A program made the translations under genes and the position numbers. From assembly GCA_036274055.1 (NCBI GenBank), contig DASUGM010000130.1, positions 1 through 50,090 of the forward strand: DNA of 50,090 nucleotides. The letters are read 5' to 3'. How positions within the stretch are numbered: the first letter of the stretch is position 1; each line of letters begins with the position of its first letter. The notes beneath the pieces are model-generated. The model made no database searches, was not told the origin of the DNA, and saw nothing but the letters and a program-made list of their open reading frames with translations. This DNA comes from DASUGM01 sp036274055. GTDB taxonomy: Bacteria > Acidobacteriota > Vicinamibacteria > Vicinamibacterales > SCN-69-37. Below, piece after piece: positions 17,578 through 25,133 of this stretch.

Positions 17578-19626
17578 CTAGACCGCGAAGACGTCGGGAC
17601 GCCACTCGAGGCCGAGTTCGCTCGGCGGCGCCATGTAGCCCACCAGCGCCGACGCGGCGACGACCGCGGGACTGGCGAGATAGCCTTCGCCGCCAAGGCC
17701 CATGCGGTTCTGCCAGTTCCGGTTGAAGGACGTGATCGCGCGCTGCCCGGGCGACAGCGCGTCCTCGCCCTGCCCGAAGCAGGGTCCGCACCACGACTGC
17801 CGGATCACCGCGCCGGTCGCGCGGAAGACGTCTGCGATTGACTCGCCGCCGAGCCGCTGATCGGGCCGTTCGATCTCGCGCTTGACGCCGCCGGATCCCG
17901 GAAAGACCTTGAACTCCTTCGCCGCCTTGGTGAGTCCCTGCTTGCGCGCTTCACGCAACACCAGCGCCGCCTGCAGCAAATCGTCGTAGCTGCCGTTGGT
18001 GCAGGAGCCGATCATCGCCTTGTCGAAGGTGATCCGCTCCCGTGCGATCTCTTCGGCCGGGAACGCGTTGCCGGGACTGAACGGCTTGGCGATCATCGGC
18101 GCGACGCTGGCGAGATCAAAGGTCTCGTCGATCTCGAAGCGCGCGTCGGGCCCGGGTTTGAGCCGCGGATACGGCAGCGTGGTGATGCCCTTGTCGCGGT
18201 ACCACGCCACGGTGAGCTCGTCGGGCGCGAAGATGCCGTTGAGCGCTTCAGCCTCGGCCATCATGTTCGCGATCGTGTTCCGCGAGACCATCGGCAGCTG
18301 CAAGCCGGCGTCGACGAACTCGACCGACATGCCCTGCGACTGCTTCGCGCCCCAGCGCCGCAGCAGCTCCAGGACGATGTCCTTCCCGCCGACCCACGGC
18401 GTCAGTCTTCCGGTGAACGCGACCCGCCTCGCCTTCGCGAGCGTGAAATAGATGTAGCCGGTCGACCAGCCGAAGCCGAGCGTCGTCGAGCCGACGCCGA
18501 TGCCGACGGCACCGTAGGCGCCATAGGCGCGGCTGTGCGAGTCCGCGCCGGGGATGAACTGTCCCGGCAGCACCAGCCCCTGTTCGGGGAAATAGAAATG
18601 GAAGATGCCGTCGCCGGGCGTCGCGTAGTACGGCTTCTCCATGCCGTTCGCCGCCGCGAACGCCCGTCCGATCGATGTCTGCTTGTCGTCGTCTTCGCGG
18701 CCGGTGAAGACGAAGTGATCGTTGGCGACCGCGGCCTGGCGCGGAAAGATGGTGTTGCCGCCGGTGATCTGGTTGAACGTGTGAATCGAAAACGGCGCGG
18801 TGCCGTCGGATGCCGGCAGCAGATCCGCGTAGACGCGAATCGTCGCGCCGGGCTTGAAGTCGCTGCGCGCCATGTCCTTGTCGACGCGATGCGCCCAGAT
18901 GATCTGCTCGGTCGTCGTCATGTCCCGGGCGACCGACGCGTCCGGCCAGTCGAGCGAGGGCGGCGTCACCACCGAGGCGCGGAACTCGCGACGGCCGACC
19001 GCGAAGATGCCGCCGTCCCGCCGAATCTCTTCTTCCTTGGCCGACAACGGCACCGGCGTGTAGCGCTTGCCCTGGGTCACGTTTTCAATCGCGCGGGTGT
19101 CGGGATCGAACGTGAACTCATCGCCGTCCTGCGCGTCGGCCACCGCATCGGGACATTGGACGACGTGCAGGCCAAGGTTGAAGCTGTTGCGGCGGAAGAT
19201 GTCGCCCATGTTGTTGCCGCAGACGACGACCAGCTCGCGGCCGACTTCCTCGGCGACGGCTTTGAGACCGGCCGGGCTCATCTCGCGTGACGAGCCGATG
19301 GCAAACCGGTCACCGGCGATGATGAACGTCTGCCCCGCGTGGACGCGCTTGCGGAAGTCGGGCATCAGATAGCGGAACGATCCGGCCTTCCAGCGCTCGT
19401 CGAGCGTCTCGAGACTTTCGGACACGCAGTCGGCGGCCGGGGTGATCTGATCGGTGTCGATCGCGTCGAGCTTCTTCGTCTTCGGCGGCGCCTTCGGATC
19501 CCAGAAGATCAACGCCGTGCCGCGCACCAACCGCGCGCCGGTATGGGTATCGATCGCGGCGACGGGGGTTGGGAGATCGTCGAGGGTGATGCCGGGCTTG
19601 AGACGGGCGGGGGAAATCGAGTGCAT
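17578..19626 (-). CDS. Aconitase-superfamily hydro-lyase with swivel domain first (LeuD-LeuC order)
   Basis: A 682-residue protein with domains in the reverse of usual AcnA order. Residues about 25-190 form the swivel (LeuD-like) domain, with DTDQITPA and GSSREMSPAGLKA. Residues about 215-680 form the iron-sulfur catalytic domain, with PGADSHSRAYGAYG, IGSCTNGSYDD (first cluster Cys) and CGPCFG (second and third Cys). This order resembles AcnB without its HEAT domain, or a fusion of LeuD to LeuC. It should hydrate/dehydrate a 2- or 3-hydroxy acid such as citrate, 2-methylisocitrate or an isopropylmalate analogue; the substrate cannot be inferred. A canonical AcnA is encoded at 37769-40465, so this is a second, divergent enzyme. 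It may lead the qhp transcript. Confidence 0.82.
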   Translation of the reverse strand: MHSISPARLKPGITLDDLPTPVAAIDTHTGARLVRGTALIFWDPKAPPKTKKLDAIDTDQITPAADCVSESLETLDERWKAGSFRYLMPDFRKRVHAGQTFIIAGDRFAIGSSREMSPAGLKAVAEEVGRELVVVCGNNMGDIFRRNSFNLGLHVVQCPDAVADAQDGDEFTFDPDTRAIENVTQGKRYTPVPLSAKEEEIRRDGGIFAVGRREFRASVVTPPSLDWPDASVARDMTTTEQIIWAHRVDKDMARSDFKPGATIRVYADLLPASDGTAPFSIHTFNQITGGNTIFPRQAAVANDHFVFTGREDDDKQTSIGRAFAAANGMEKPYYATPGDGIFHFYFPEQGLVLPGQFIPGADSHSRAYGAYGAVGIGVGSTTLGFGWSTGYIYFTLAKARRVAFTGRLTPWVGGKDIVLELLRRWGAKQSQGMSVEFVDAGLQLPMVSRNTIANMMAEAEALNGIFAPDELTVAWYRDKGITTLPYPRLKPGPDARFEIDETFDLASVAPMIAKPFSPGNAFPAEEIARERITFDKAMIGSCTNGSYDDLLQAALVLREARKQGLTKAAKEFKVFPGSGGVKREIERPDQRLGGESIADVFRATGAVIRQSWCGPCFGQGEDALSPGQRAITSFNRNWQNRMGLGGEGYLASPAVVAASALVGYMAPPSELGLEWRPDVFAV

Positions 19627-19668
19627 GCTGTCTGTAGTCTAGCTGTCAAACTGTCTCGCTGCATCGTC

Positions 19669-19806
19669 TGCCAAGACCGATGCACAGGGAGAAGAATGAG
19701 AAGAACATGAGGGGTTCTAGCTTTTTGAAAAACACCTAACGATCTTCCTCGTGATTTTCTCGGGCTTCTCCCTGTGAAACGCTCTTGGCAAGCGCTCTTC
19801 ACTCAG
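19669..19806. repeat. Intergenic inverted-repeat element, family A copy 2
   Basis: Twenty-six-base arms (19669-19694 and 19765-19790) are inverted copies with three mismatches (outer word TGCCAAGA, inner word CACAGGGAGAAG). Weaker symmetry continues inward, so most of the element is a palindrome that could fold into a long stem. The right end GCTCTTGG-CAAGCGC...ACTCAG (19781-19806) matches the right end of the element at 5427-5682. It fills the gap between the aconitase-like gene and the small zinc-protein gene. Confidence 0.72.
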
Positions 19807-20014
19807 CTCGCCGCTCGTACCCCACGCAGCTCAACACCGGCAGCCTCGGATACTTCGGAAACCCGGGGTCTGTCGCCGCTCGGCCGCACAACACGAACTC
19901 GCTTCCTTTCGCGCTGCGCACAATCCGCTGATGCACGCACGACGCGCACAGTCCGCGTCGCGCCGTCTCTTGCCGCTCGGCAGCCGATCGTTCATCATGT
20001 CCGGGCATGTTCAC
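19799..20014 (-). CDS. Small CxxC zinc-binding protein of unknown function
   Basis: An up to 71-residue protein with a conserved-looking core: Cys23-x2-Cys26 with a following His (CASCVHQR), RSAKGSEFVLC (Cys43), and KYPRLPVLSC (Cys63), ending VGYERR. Four cysteines in this pattern suggest one bound zinc or an iron centre. I recognise the CxxCxH...GSxF..C...YPxLPV..C.GYE pattern as a recurrent small-protein family but know no function. The start is uncertain: ATG 20014 and ATG 20008 are possible, and the first about 18 residues may be untranslated. ATG 20008 and the apaG ATG share the same CATG, so the two divergent genes abut or overlap. No ribosome binding site is visible. Confidence 0.6.
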   Translation of the reverse strand: MNMPGHDERSAAERQETARRGLCASCVHQRIVRSAKGSEFVLCGRAATDPGFPKYPRLPVLSCVGYERRAE

Positions 20015-20396
20015 GTCCGAAGCAACGACGCGCGCGATTCGCGTCTCGGTGGTTTGCGAATACGCGCCCGAGCGCTCGCGTCCGCACGACCAGCACTGGT
20101 TCTTTCTCTACACGATCACCATCGCCAACGAAGGCACGGAGACCGTGCAGTTGGTCTCGCGGCACTGGATCATCACCAACGGCACCGGTCACGTCGAGGA
20201 AGTGAAGGGCCCTGGGGTCGTCGGCGAACAGCCGGTGCTCGGCCCCAACGAGACGTTCACCTACACGTCGGGCTGCCCGTTGCCGACCGAGTTCGGCACG
20301 ATGGAAGGCACCTACCAGATGGTCACCAAGGACGGCGAGACGTTCGACGTGGCGATTGCGCCGTTCACGCTGAGCGGGCCGTACACCGTCCACTAG
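20007..20396 (+). CDS. apaG: ApaG/CorD family protein
   Basis: A 129-residue single-domain protein with a fibronectin-III-like ApaG fold. It shows the family blocks FLYTITIANEGTETVQLVSRHWIITN, GPGVVGEQPVLGPNETFTYTSGCPL and GTMEGTYQMV in the right order, and normal length. ApaG is linked to Co2+/Mg2+ tolerance and resembles the non-catalytic domain of some F-box proteins; its biochemical role is unclear. It lies on the plus strand between minus-strand genes and starts with ATG inside a CATG shared with the opposing small gene. No Shine-Dalgarno sequence is present. Confidence 0.93.
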   Translation: MFTSEATTRAIRVSVVCEYAPERSRPHDQHWFFLYTITIANEGTETVQLVSRHWIITNGTGHVEEVKGPGVVGEQPVLGPNETFTYTSGCPLPTEFGTMEGTYQMVTKDGETFDVAIAPFTLSGPYTVH

Positions 20397-20433
20397 AGCC
20401 CATCGCGATCGCGGCACCGGAATCGAAATCGCT

Positions 20434-20874
20434 CTAGTTCATGAACCGGCGGTCCTCGCCGCTGCGCCGGTCGTCCGGCCCGGTCCGGCGATCGCCGCGC
20501 AGGCGCCGCTCGGCCCCGCGGGCGTGGATGAAGGACCGCACGCCCATCGCCAGGTAGCCGATCAGGACCGTCGCGGTCAGCGCTTTCGAGATCGGCGCCA
20601 GCCCAGTCGCGCCGACCGTATTGCCCGCGATCGCCGCGAGCACCGTGACCAGGCCGGTGAACGTGCCGAAGATGCCGACGAGCGCGAGGCCCATCGCCGC
20701 ATGCATCGCATGCCGGCGCCACTGGTCGTTCCGGGCGATCAAACCGAGCAGGCCGATGAGGACGCCAATCGCCGCAGGAATCAGCGCGGTCGGACTCGCG
20801 TAGCTGCTCGCGACGTAGCCGCCAACGCCGATCACGACCAGAATCACGCCGACGGTCAGACTCAGCTTCGCCAT
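20434..20874 (-). CDS. Small integral membrane protein, unknown function
   Basis: A 146-residue protein with four predicted transmembrane segments (about residues 5-22, 28-46, 57-80 and 92-112). A strongly charged cytoplasmic tail contains repeated RRTGPDDRRSGEDRR words. I do not recognise the family. The tail motif resembles the DRR-rich C-termini seen on several small bacterial membrane proteins, but no function follows from that. It ends 37 bases from the apaG stop (convergent) and starts 46 bases downstream of aat on the same strand, so it may be co-transcribed with aat. Confidence 0.75.
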   Translation of the reverse strand: MAKLSLTVGVILVVIGVGGYVASSYASPTALIPAAIGVLIGLLGLIARNDQWRRHAMHAAMGLALVGIFGTFTGLVTVLAAIAGNTVGATGLAPISKALTATVLIGYLAMGVRSFIHARGAERRLRGDRRTGPDDRRSGEDRRFMN

Positions 20875-20920
20875 GCTCCGCGCCTCCCGGCACGTACATG
20901 ATGGCGCGATTTTGCCGGAG

Positions 20921-21496
20921 TCAGTCGAGGAATCTGCAATCGCGGGCCACCGCTTCGGCGAGGACTTTCAAATATGTACGCCGCGGCACGCTGATCGCGC
21001 CGAACTGTTTCAGATGCGGCGTGACCCACTGAATGTCGAGGAGCCGGAACGCTCGCCGGTTCAGGCGATCGACGAGGGCGACGAGGGCCACCTTCGACGC
21101 GTCTTTGACGTGATGGAACATCGACTCGCCGAAAAACGCGCCGCCGAGATGCACGCCGTAGAGCCCGCCGACGAGTCTGTCCTCCTGCCAGGTCTCGACC
21201 GAGTGCGCGAGGCCGAGCCGATGCAGCGTGACGTAGCTCTCGAGGATCTCCTCGTTGATCCACGTGCCGTCGTCGCGCCTGGTGGCGCAGGCGCGCATGA
21301 CGTTCTCAAACCCGGCATCGATGCGGACCGTGAACCGCGCCGACCGCACGACCCGCGCCAGCCGCGCCGGCACGTGAAACCCGTCGAGCGGCAGGATGCC
21401 GCGCGGGTTCGGCGAGAACCAGCCGATCTGACCGTCGTCCATCCCCATGGGGAAGATGCCCTGGTGGTAGGCCTTGACGAGGATCGCGGGGTCCAT
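20921..21496 (-). CDS. aat: Leucyl/phenylalanyl-tRNA--protein transferase
   Basis: A 191-residue enzyme that adds Leu or Phe to N-terminal Arg/Lys of proteins, marking them for ClpS-ClpAP degradation (N-degron pathway, cytoplasm). The family signatures are clear: AYHQGIFPMG near residue 10, WFSPNPRGILPLD, TWINEEILESYVTLHRLGLAHSVE, LVGGLYGVHLGGAFFGESMF and LLDIQWVTPHLKQFGA. I chose ATG 21496, which gives the normal N-terminus. An upstream in-frame ATG at 21574 would add residues encoded by the low-complexity spacer (SVTHSHSAS), unlikely to be real. The length is slightly below that of E. coli Aat because N-terminal and C-terminal tails are short. Confidence 0.93.
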   Translation of the reverse strand: MDPAILVKAYHQGIFPMGMDDGQIGWFSPNPRGILPLDGFHVPARLARVVRSARFTVRIDAGFENVMRACATRRDDGTWINEEILESYVTLHRLGLAHSVETWQEDRLVGGLYGVHLGGAFFGESMFHHVKDASKVALVALVDRLNRRAFRLLDIQWVTPHLKQFGAISVPRRTYLKVLAEAVARDCRFLD

Positions 21497-21630
21497 TAGT
21501 CGAATAGCGATTGCTAATGAGGCACTGTGTGAGTGTGTGACCGAGTGAATGGACTTTTCATTCATCCATTCCATTCACCCATTCACCCATTCACCCATTC
21601 ACCCATTCACCCACTACCCCACTACCAGCG
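21497..21630. repeat. Low-complexity spacer with five CATTCACC tandem copies
   Basis: Five exact tandem copies of the octamer CATTCACC occupy 21572-21611, flanked by degenerate copies (CATTCATCCATT before, CACTACCC after). Upstream, GTGAATGGA (21545-21553) is the reverse complement of TCCATTCAC (21570-21578), and GTGTGAGTGTGTGA adds more G/T-rich simple sequence. The spacer sits between ferredoxin and aat, both on the minus strand. No gene or terminator was seen in it. Confidence 0.85.
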
Positions 21631-21978
21631 TCAGTACTCCGGGGGCGGCTCGATGAATGGCTGCGGCTTCGAACCCGGATCCGGACGGCCGCTGCCGGCG
21701 AGGCGGCTGATCGCCCGGACGGTCATGTCGTGATCGCAGAGCATCTGACAGGACAAGCGCACGCCCATCAAATTCTTGGCTCCCAGCGCGGCGATCTCCG
21801 CCTTGGTGTATTGCGGCGGCTCGCCGCTCACGAACTCAACGCGACACGTCGTGCAGCGCGCGCGACCGCCGCAGGCGTGCAACTGATCGATGCCGCAGTC
21901 TTCTTCGAGCGCGAGAACGAGACGTTTGTTGGCGGGCACATCGAACGTGCCGACGGATTCGACGGTCAGGAGAGGCAT
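21631..21978 (-). CDS. 2Fe-2S plant-type ferredoxin domain protein
   Basis: A 115-residue cytoplasmic electron carrier. Cluster ligands are Cys36, Cys42 and Cys45 (ACGGRARCTTC) and Cys77 (RLSCQML), the standard plant-type spacing with the loop one residue longer than in chloroplast ferredoxins. FVSGEPPQYTKAEIAALGA matches the ferredoxin helix region. The C-terminal 20 residues are Pro/Gly-rich and probably disordered. The redox partner is not evident from neighbours; aat downstream and threonine dehydrogenase upstream have no need of it. Confidence 0.88.
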   Translation of the reverse strand: MPLLTVESVGTFDVPANKRLVLALEEDCGIDQLHACGGRARCTTCRVEFVSGEPPQYTKAEIAALGAKNLMGVRLSCQMLCDHDMTVRAISRLAGSGRPDPGSKPQPFIEPPPEY

Positions 21979-21997
21979 GTAACTGGAATTCTATTCC

Positions 21998-22076
21998 ACA
22001 GCACCGTGAAGGAGCACGAAGGAGCCTGCCTCCATGCTCCTCAAGAATCCTTCAGTGAACCTTCATGGTGCTGTCG
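21998..22076. repeat. Intergenic repeat, family B copy 2
   Basis: Inverted arms ACAGCACCGTGAAGG (21998-22012) and CCTTCATGGTGCTGT (22060-22074) match at 14 of 15 bases and flank GAAGGAGC-type words inverted around a centre near 22030. The right end ACCTTCATGGTGCTGTCG (22059-22076) matches 7172-7189 at 16 of 18 bases, and the word GAAGGAGC is shared. It lies between the threonine dehydrogenase stop and the ferredoxin start and might form a hairpin, but no poly-T tract follows. Confidence 0.65.
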
Positions 22077-22083
22077 AATTGTT

Positions 22084-23100
22084 TTACGCGTACCGCGCGT
22101 GAATCGCCGGCAGCAGGTACTCATGAAACGCGCGTTCGAAGTCGTACTTCGGCGCGAAGCCCCAGTCGGCTCTCGCCTTCGAGTCGTCGACGTCCTCGGG
22201 CCACGAGTCGACGATGCCCTGGCGCTTGGCGTCGACGGCGTAGCTGATGTCCGCGTCGGGAAACGCGCGGAGCACTTCGGCGCGGACTTCTTCCGCGGTC
22301 GGCGCGAAGCCGCCGAGGTTGTAGGCGGTCTGGGTCAACCGGGCGCGCGGCGCCGCGGCCAGCGTCAGCAACGCGTCGACGCCGTCCGGCATCGCCATGA
22401 ACGGGATCTTCGTGTCCGGCCGGACGAAGCAGCCGTACGGCTCCCCTTTCGCGGCGGCGTGGAGCATCTCCGGCGCGTAGTCGGAGGTGCCGCCAGACGG
22501 CACCGTCACCGCCGAGATCAGCCCTGGAAAACGCACGCAGCGGAAATCGACGCGGCCGGCGAGTGGTTCGACCGAGAGCTGCTTGTAGTGCTTCGCGTAG
22601 TACTCGCCGAGTTGCTCGCAGTAGAGCTTGTTGCAGCCGTACATCGTCGTCGGGTGCGTCCACTCGTCCTCGCGGACGCGTCCGGCCTTGCGCTTGGCCT
22701 CGGCGCCCGGCAGGCCATAGGCCGCAATCGACGAAGGATAGAGAAACACCACCGGCCGGCCGTGCGACTCGGCCTCGTGCTGCGCGAACTCGAGCAGGTT
22801 GAGCGTGCCGCCGACGTTGACCTCGTGCGCGGTCATCGGCGAGAACTCGGAGCGCGTCGAGAGCAGCGCCGCGAGGTGGTAAATCGTATCCACCTCGAAC
22901 TCGGCGAGGATTCGCTCGAGCGCGACCTTGTCGAGGATCGATCCGATGACCTCGCGCTGCACGTGTTTCGCCAGCGCCGGATCGAGCGGCGCGAGATCCA
23001 GCGTGACGATGCCGCGCGAGTGGTCGTCGGCAAGACGTTCGATGAGGCCGTGGCCGATTTCGCCGGACGCGCCAGTGATCAGGACGACGGGTTTGCGCAT
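22084..23100 (-). CDS. SDR-type NAD-dependent L-threonine 3-dehydrogenase/epimerase-like
   Basis: A 338-residue extended short-chain dehydrogenase. It has the NAD-binding GASGEIG motif (residues 10-16), the catalytic Ser in PSSIAAYG, and Tyr/Lys in TMYGCNKLYCEQLG. VDFRCVRFPGLIS and PSGGTSDYAPEMLHAA match the short-chain threonine dehydrogenases known from Cytophaga/Flavobacterium and Cupriavidus, which turn L-threonine into 2-amino-3-ketobutyrate. A UDP-sugar epimerase is the alternative, but the GGTSDYA block argues for threonine dehydrogenase. No 2-amino-3-ketobutyrate ligase (kbl) gene is in the window. It lies 22 bases downstream of the rhomboid gene on the same strand. Confidence 0.82.
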   Translation of the reverse strand: MRKPVVLITGASGEIGHGLIERLADDHSRGIVTLDLAPLDPALAKHVQREVIGSILDKVALERILAEFEVDTIYHLAALLSTRSEFSPMTAHEVNVGGTLNLLEFAQHEAESHGRPVVFLYPSSIAAYGLPGAEAKRKAGRVREDEWTHPTTMYGCNKLYCEQLGEYYAKHYKQLSVEPLAGRVDFRCVRFPGLISAVTVPSGGTSDYAPEMLHAAAKGEPYGCFVRPDTKIPFMAMPDGVDALLTLAAAPRARLTQTAYNLGGFAPTAEEVRAEVLRAFPDADISYAVDAKRQGIVDSWPEDVDDSKARADWGFAPKYDFERAFHEYLLPAIHARYA

Positions 23101-23122
23101 ACGTGGATGAGCGATCGGAAGC

Positions 23123-23995
23123 TTACCGGAACATCGAGACCGGGAACCGGATCGACATGTCGATCACCGAGGCGATGATCGCCAGCATCGACAGCGCCAG
23201 GCAAATGACGGCGCCCAGCAGATGATTGACGCGCTCCTGCTTCAGCGGATCGAGCCACATCGCGGTCAGGTATCCGCCGGCGAATCCGCCGGCGTGCGCG
23301 TAGTTGTCGACGCCGCTCATGACGAATCCGAAGATGAACATGAACAGCGCCATACTCCACGCCTGGCTGCCAACCATGCTCGAGCCGCCGCGCTTGCCGT
23401 AGTAGACGAGCGCGCCGAGCAGGCCAAAGATCGAGGCGGATGCGCCGACGGTGATCGACGCGCCGTGCAGGATCGGCACGTTCGCGAAGACGACGCCTGC
23501 CGTCGAGGTCGTCAGGAAACCGAGCACGCCGGCCAGGACGTAGATGATGACCATCCGTCCCGGGCCGTACAGCTCGGCGACGCCGGGCGCGAGCTGGCGA
23601 ATCCAATAGACATTGAAGAGGATGTGCAGCGCACTGCCGTGCAGCCACGACGCCGAGAGCGGCGTCCACCACCGGTTCATTCCGTACACCGGCACGGCGC
23701 CGGATGCCCCGAAGAAGACCTCCCAGTAGCTGGCCGGCGCGAGGAAGTTCATCATCCCGCCGCCTTGCAACACGCCGGGGCCCGTCGCGATCAGCGACAT
23801 CGCATAGAGGAAGATGCACGTCGCGGTCATGAACGGCACGAAGCCGAGGTCGTTGCCGAGGCTGCGCAGCGCCGGCGCGAAGCCCCAGAGGCCGGGGTTG
23901 CGGCGACCGCAGTGATAGCAGGTCTCGTCGCGCACGCCGACGAGATACCCGCACGAGGCACAGACGACCGAGCCGGTCGTCTGACGCTTGAACAT
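23123..23995 (-). CDS. Rhomboid intramembrane serine protease with N-terminal zinc ribbon
   Basis: A 290-residue inner-membrane protease. Residues about 9-32 form a zinc ribbon (Cys12-x2-Cys15 and Cys26-x2-Cys29), placed in the cytoplasm. Six or seven transmembrane helices follow. The active site is Ser186 in VGASASIFG and His234 in NYAHAGGF, with oxyanion residues His124 and Asn128 in HILFNVY. Rhomboids cleave single-pass membrane proteins inside the bilayer; no substrate is indicated. An open frame reaches 24634 upstream, but that part is a shadow of the divergent epimerase gene, so ATG 23995 is the start. Confidence 0.92.
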   Translation of the reverse strand: MFKRQTTGSVVCASCGYLVGVRDETCYHCGRRNPGLWGFAPALRSLGNDLGFVPFMTATCIFLYAMSLIATGPGVLQGGGMMNFLAPASYWEVFFGASGAVPVYGMNRWWTPLSASWLHGSALHILFNVYWIRQLAPGVAELYGPGRMVIIYVLAGVLGFLTTSTAGVVFANVPILHGASITVGASASIFGLLGALVYYGKRGGSSMVGSQAWSMALFMFIFGFVMSGVDNYAHAGGFAGGYLTAMWLDPLKQERVNHLLGAVICLALSMLAIIASVIDMSIRFPVSMFR

Positions 23996-24014
23996 CCCCG
24001 GAAGATTAGCACGC

Positions 24015-24020
24015 GATAAT
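24015..24020 (+). promoter_or_regulatory. Candidate -10 box (GATAAT)
   Basis: GATAAT sits at -14 to -9 relative to the epimerase ATG at 24029 in the 33-base space between divergent genes. It differs from TATAAT by one base. There is no Shine-Dalgarno sequence, so a leaderless or near-leaderless mRNA is likely. No matching -35 box was found. Confidence 0.4.
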
Positions 24021-24028
24021 CTCTCGGC

Positions 24029-25036
24029 ATGCGCGTCCTCGTCACCGGCGGCACCGGCTATCTCGGACGGACCATCGTCCGCACGCTGGCGGCGCGCGGC
24101 CACGCGCCGGTGGTGTTCGCACGACGCGCCACGGCGGCGCAATTGCCCGGCGACGCGATCGACGGCGACGTTCGCGATCGCGCCGCGCTGTCGGCGGCCG
24201 CGCGCGGCTGCGATGCCATCTGCCACGCGGCCGCGCTGGTCAAGATCTGGCGCAAGGATCCCGCCGAGTTCGACGCCGTCAACGTCGGCGGTCTTGAAAA
24301 CGCGATTGCCGTCGTCCGCGAACTCGGACTGCCGCGCCTCCTCTACACATCGTCTTTCCTGGCGCTGCCGCCGGCGGGCGAGCACGAACCGATCGTCGCC
24401 AACGATTACCAGCGCACCAAGGCCGCGGCCGACGCCGTCGCACAGCGCGCCGCCGCGGACGGCGCGCCGATTGTGTCGATGTATCCCGGCGTCATCTATG
24501 GACCGGGCGTCCGCTCCGAAGGCAATCTGCTCGGACGACTGCTCTACGACCACGCCGCTGGCAAGCTCCCCGGCATCGTCGGAGCGGAAAAGATCTGGTG
24601 CTTCAGTTGGGTCGATGACGTGGCGGACGCGCACGTCGCCGCGCTCGAGCGCGGCACCGCCGGTGGCCGCTACACGCTCGGCGGCGAGAATGCGCCCCAG
24701 ATGCGGCCGTTCGAGATCGCCTATGCGATGAAAAAGTGGCCGCTGCCGCGGACGATTCCGTACTGGGCCGCGACGGCCCTTGGCGCCATCGAAGAGGTGC
24801 GCGCACGGTTCGGCGCCCGCGCCGGCGACGTCCAGCCGCTCATCACTCGCGGCACGGTGGACATCTTTCGCTTCGACTGGCCGCTCAGCTCGGAAGAGGC
24901 TCGACGAGATCTGGGATATGCGGAATCGAGCCTCCGGCAGCGACTGCCCGGCCTGCTGGACGCCATCGACCTCGAGACAAGGAGCGGCCGGTCCTCTGCG
25001 CCTCCGCGTGAAAAAACCGGGAACTCATCTACGTAA
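24029..25036 (+). CDS. NAD(P)-dependent epimerase/dehydratase (dihydroflavonol-reductase-like SDR)
   Basis: A 335-residue extended short-chain dehydrogenase. GGTGYLG (residues 7-13) binds the cofactor; YTSSFLALPP gives the catalytic Ser region and DYQRTKAAAD the Tyr-x3-Lys pair. PGVIYGPGVRSEGNLL is typical of the dihydroflavonol 4-reductase-like and hopanoid-associated sugar epimerase subgroups. The substrate is not determinable. The last about 15 residues (SAPPREKTGNSST) are encoded by low-complexity sequence like CCTCTGCGCCTCCGCGTGAAA and look like spacer read as protein. The gene is divergent from rhomboid. Confidence 0.85.
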   Translation: MRVLVTGGTGYLGRTIVRTLAARGHAPVVFARRATAAQLPGDAIDGDVRDRAALSAAARGCDAICHAAALVKIWRKDPAEFDAVNVGGLENAIAVVRELGLPRLLYTSSFLALPPAGEHEPIVANDYQRTKAAADAVAQRAAADGAPIVSMYPGVIYGPGVRSEGNLLGRLLYDHAAGKLPGIVGAEKIWCFSWVDDVADAHVAALERGTAGGRYTLGGENAPQMRPFEIAYAMKKWPLPRTIPYWAATALGAIEEVRARFGARAGDVQPLITRGTVDIFRFDWPLSSEEARRDLGYAESSLRQRLPGLLDAIDLETRSGRSSAPPREKTGNSST

Positions 25037-25133
25037 GTCATCGTAGAGAAAGGACGTGCCCCGCACGTCCACCCCTCTGGCAAGTCCCGCGCCAGCCCTA
25101 ACCGCCCGTGTATCCCCCCGTCTAACTCCACAG

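Noticed and set aside
21572..21611. Possible CRISPR array
   Set aside because: The repeats are eight bases and directly adjacent, with no spacers and no cas genes in the window.
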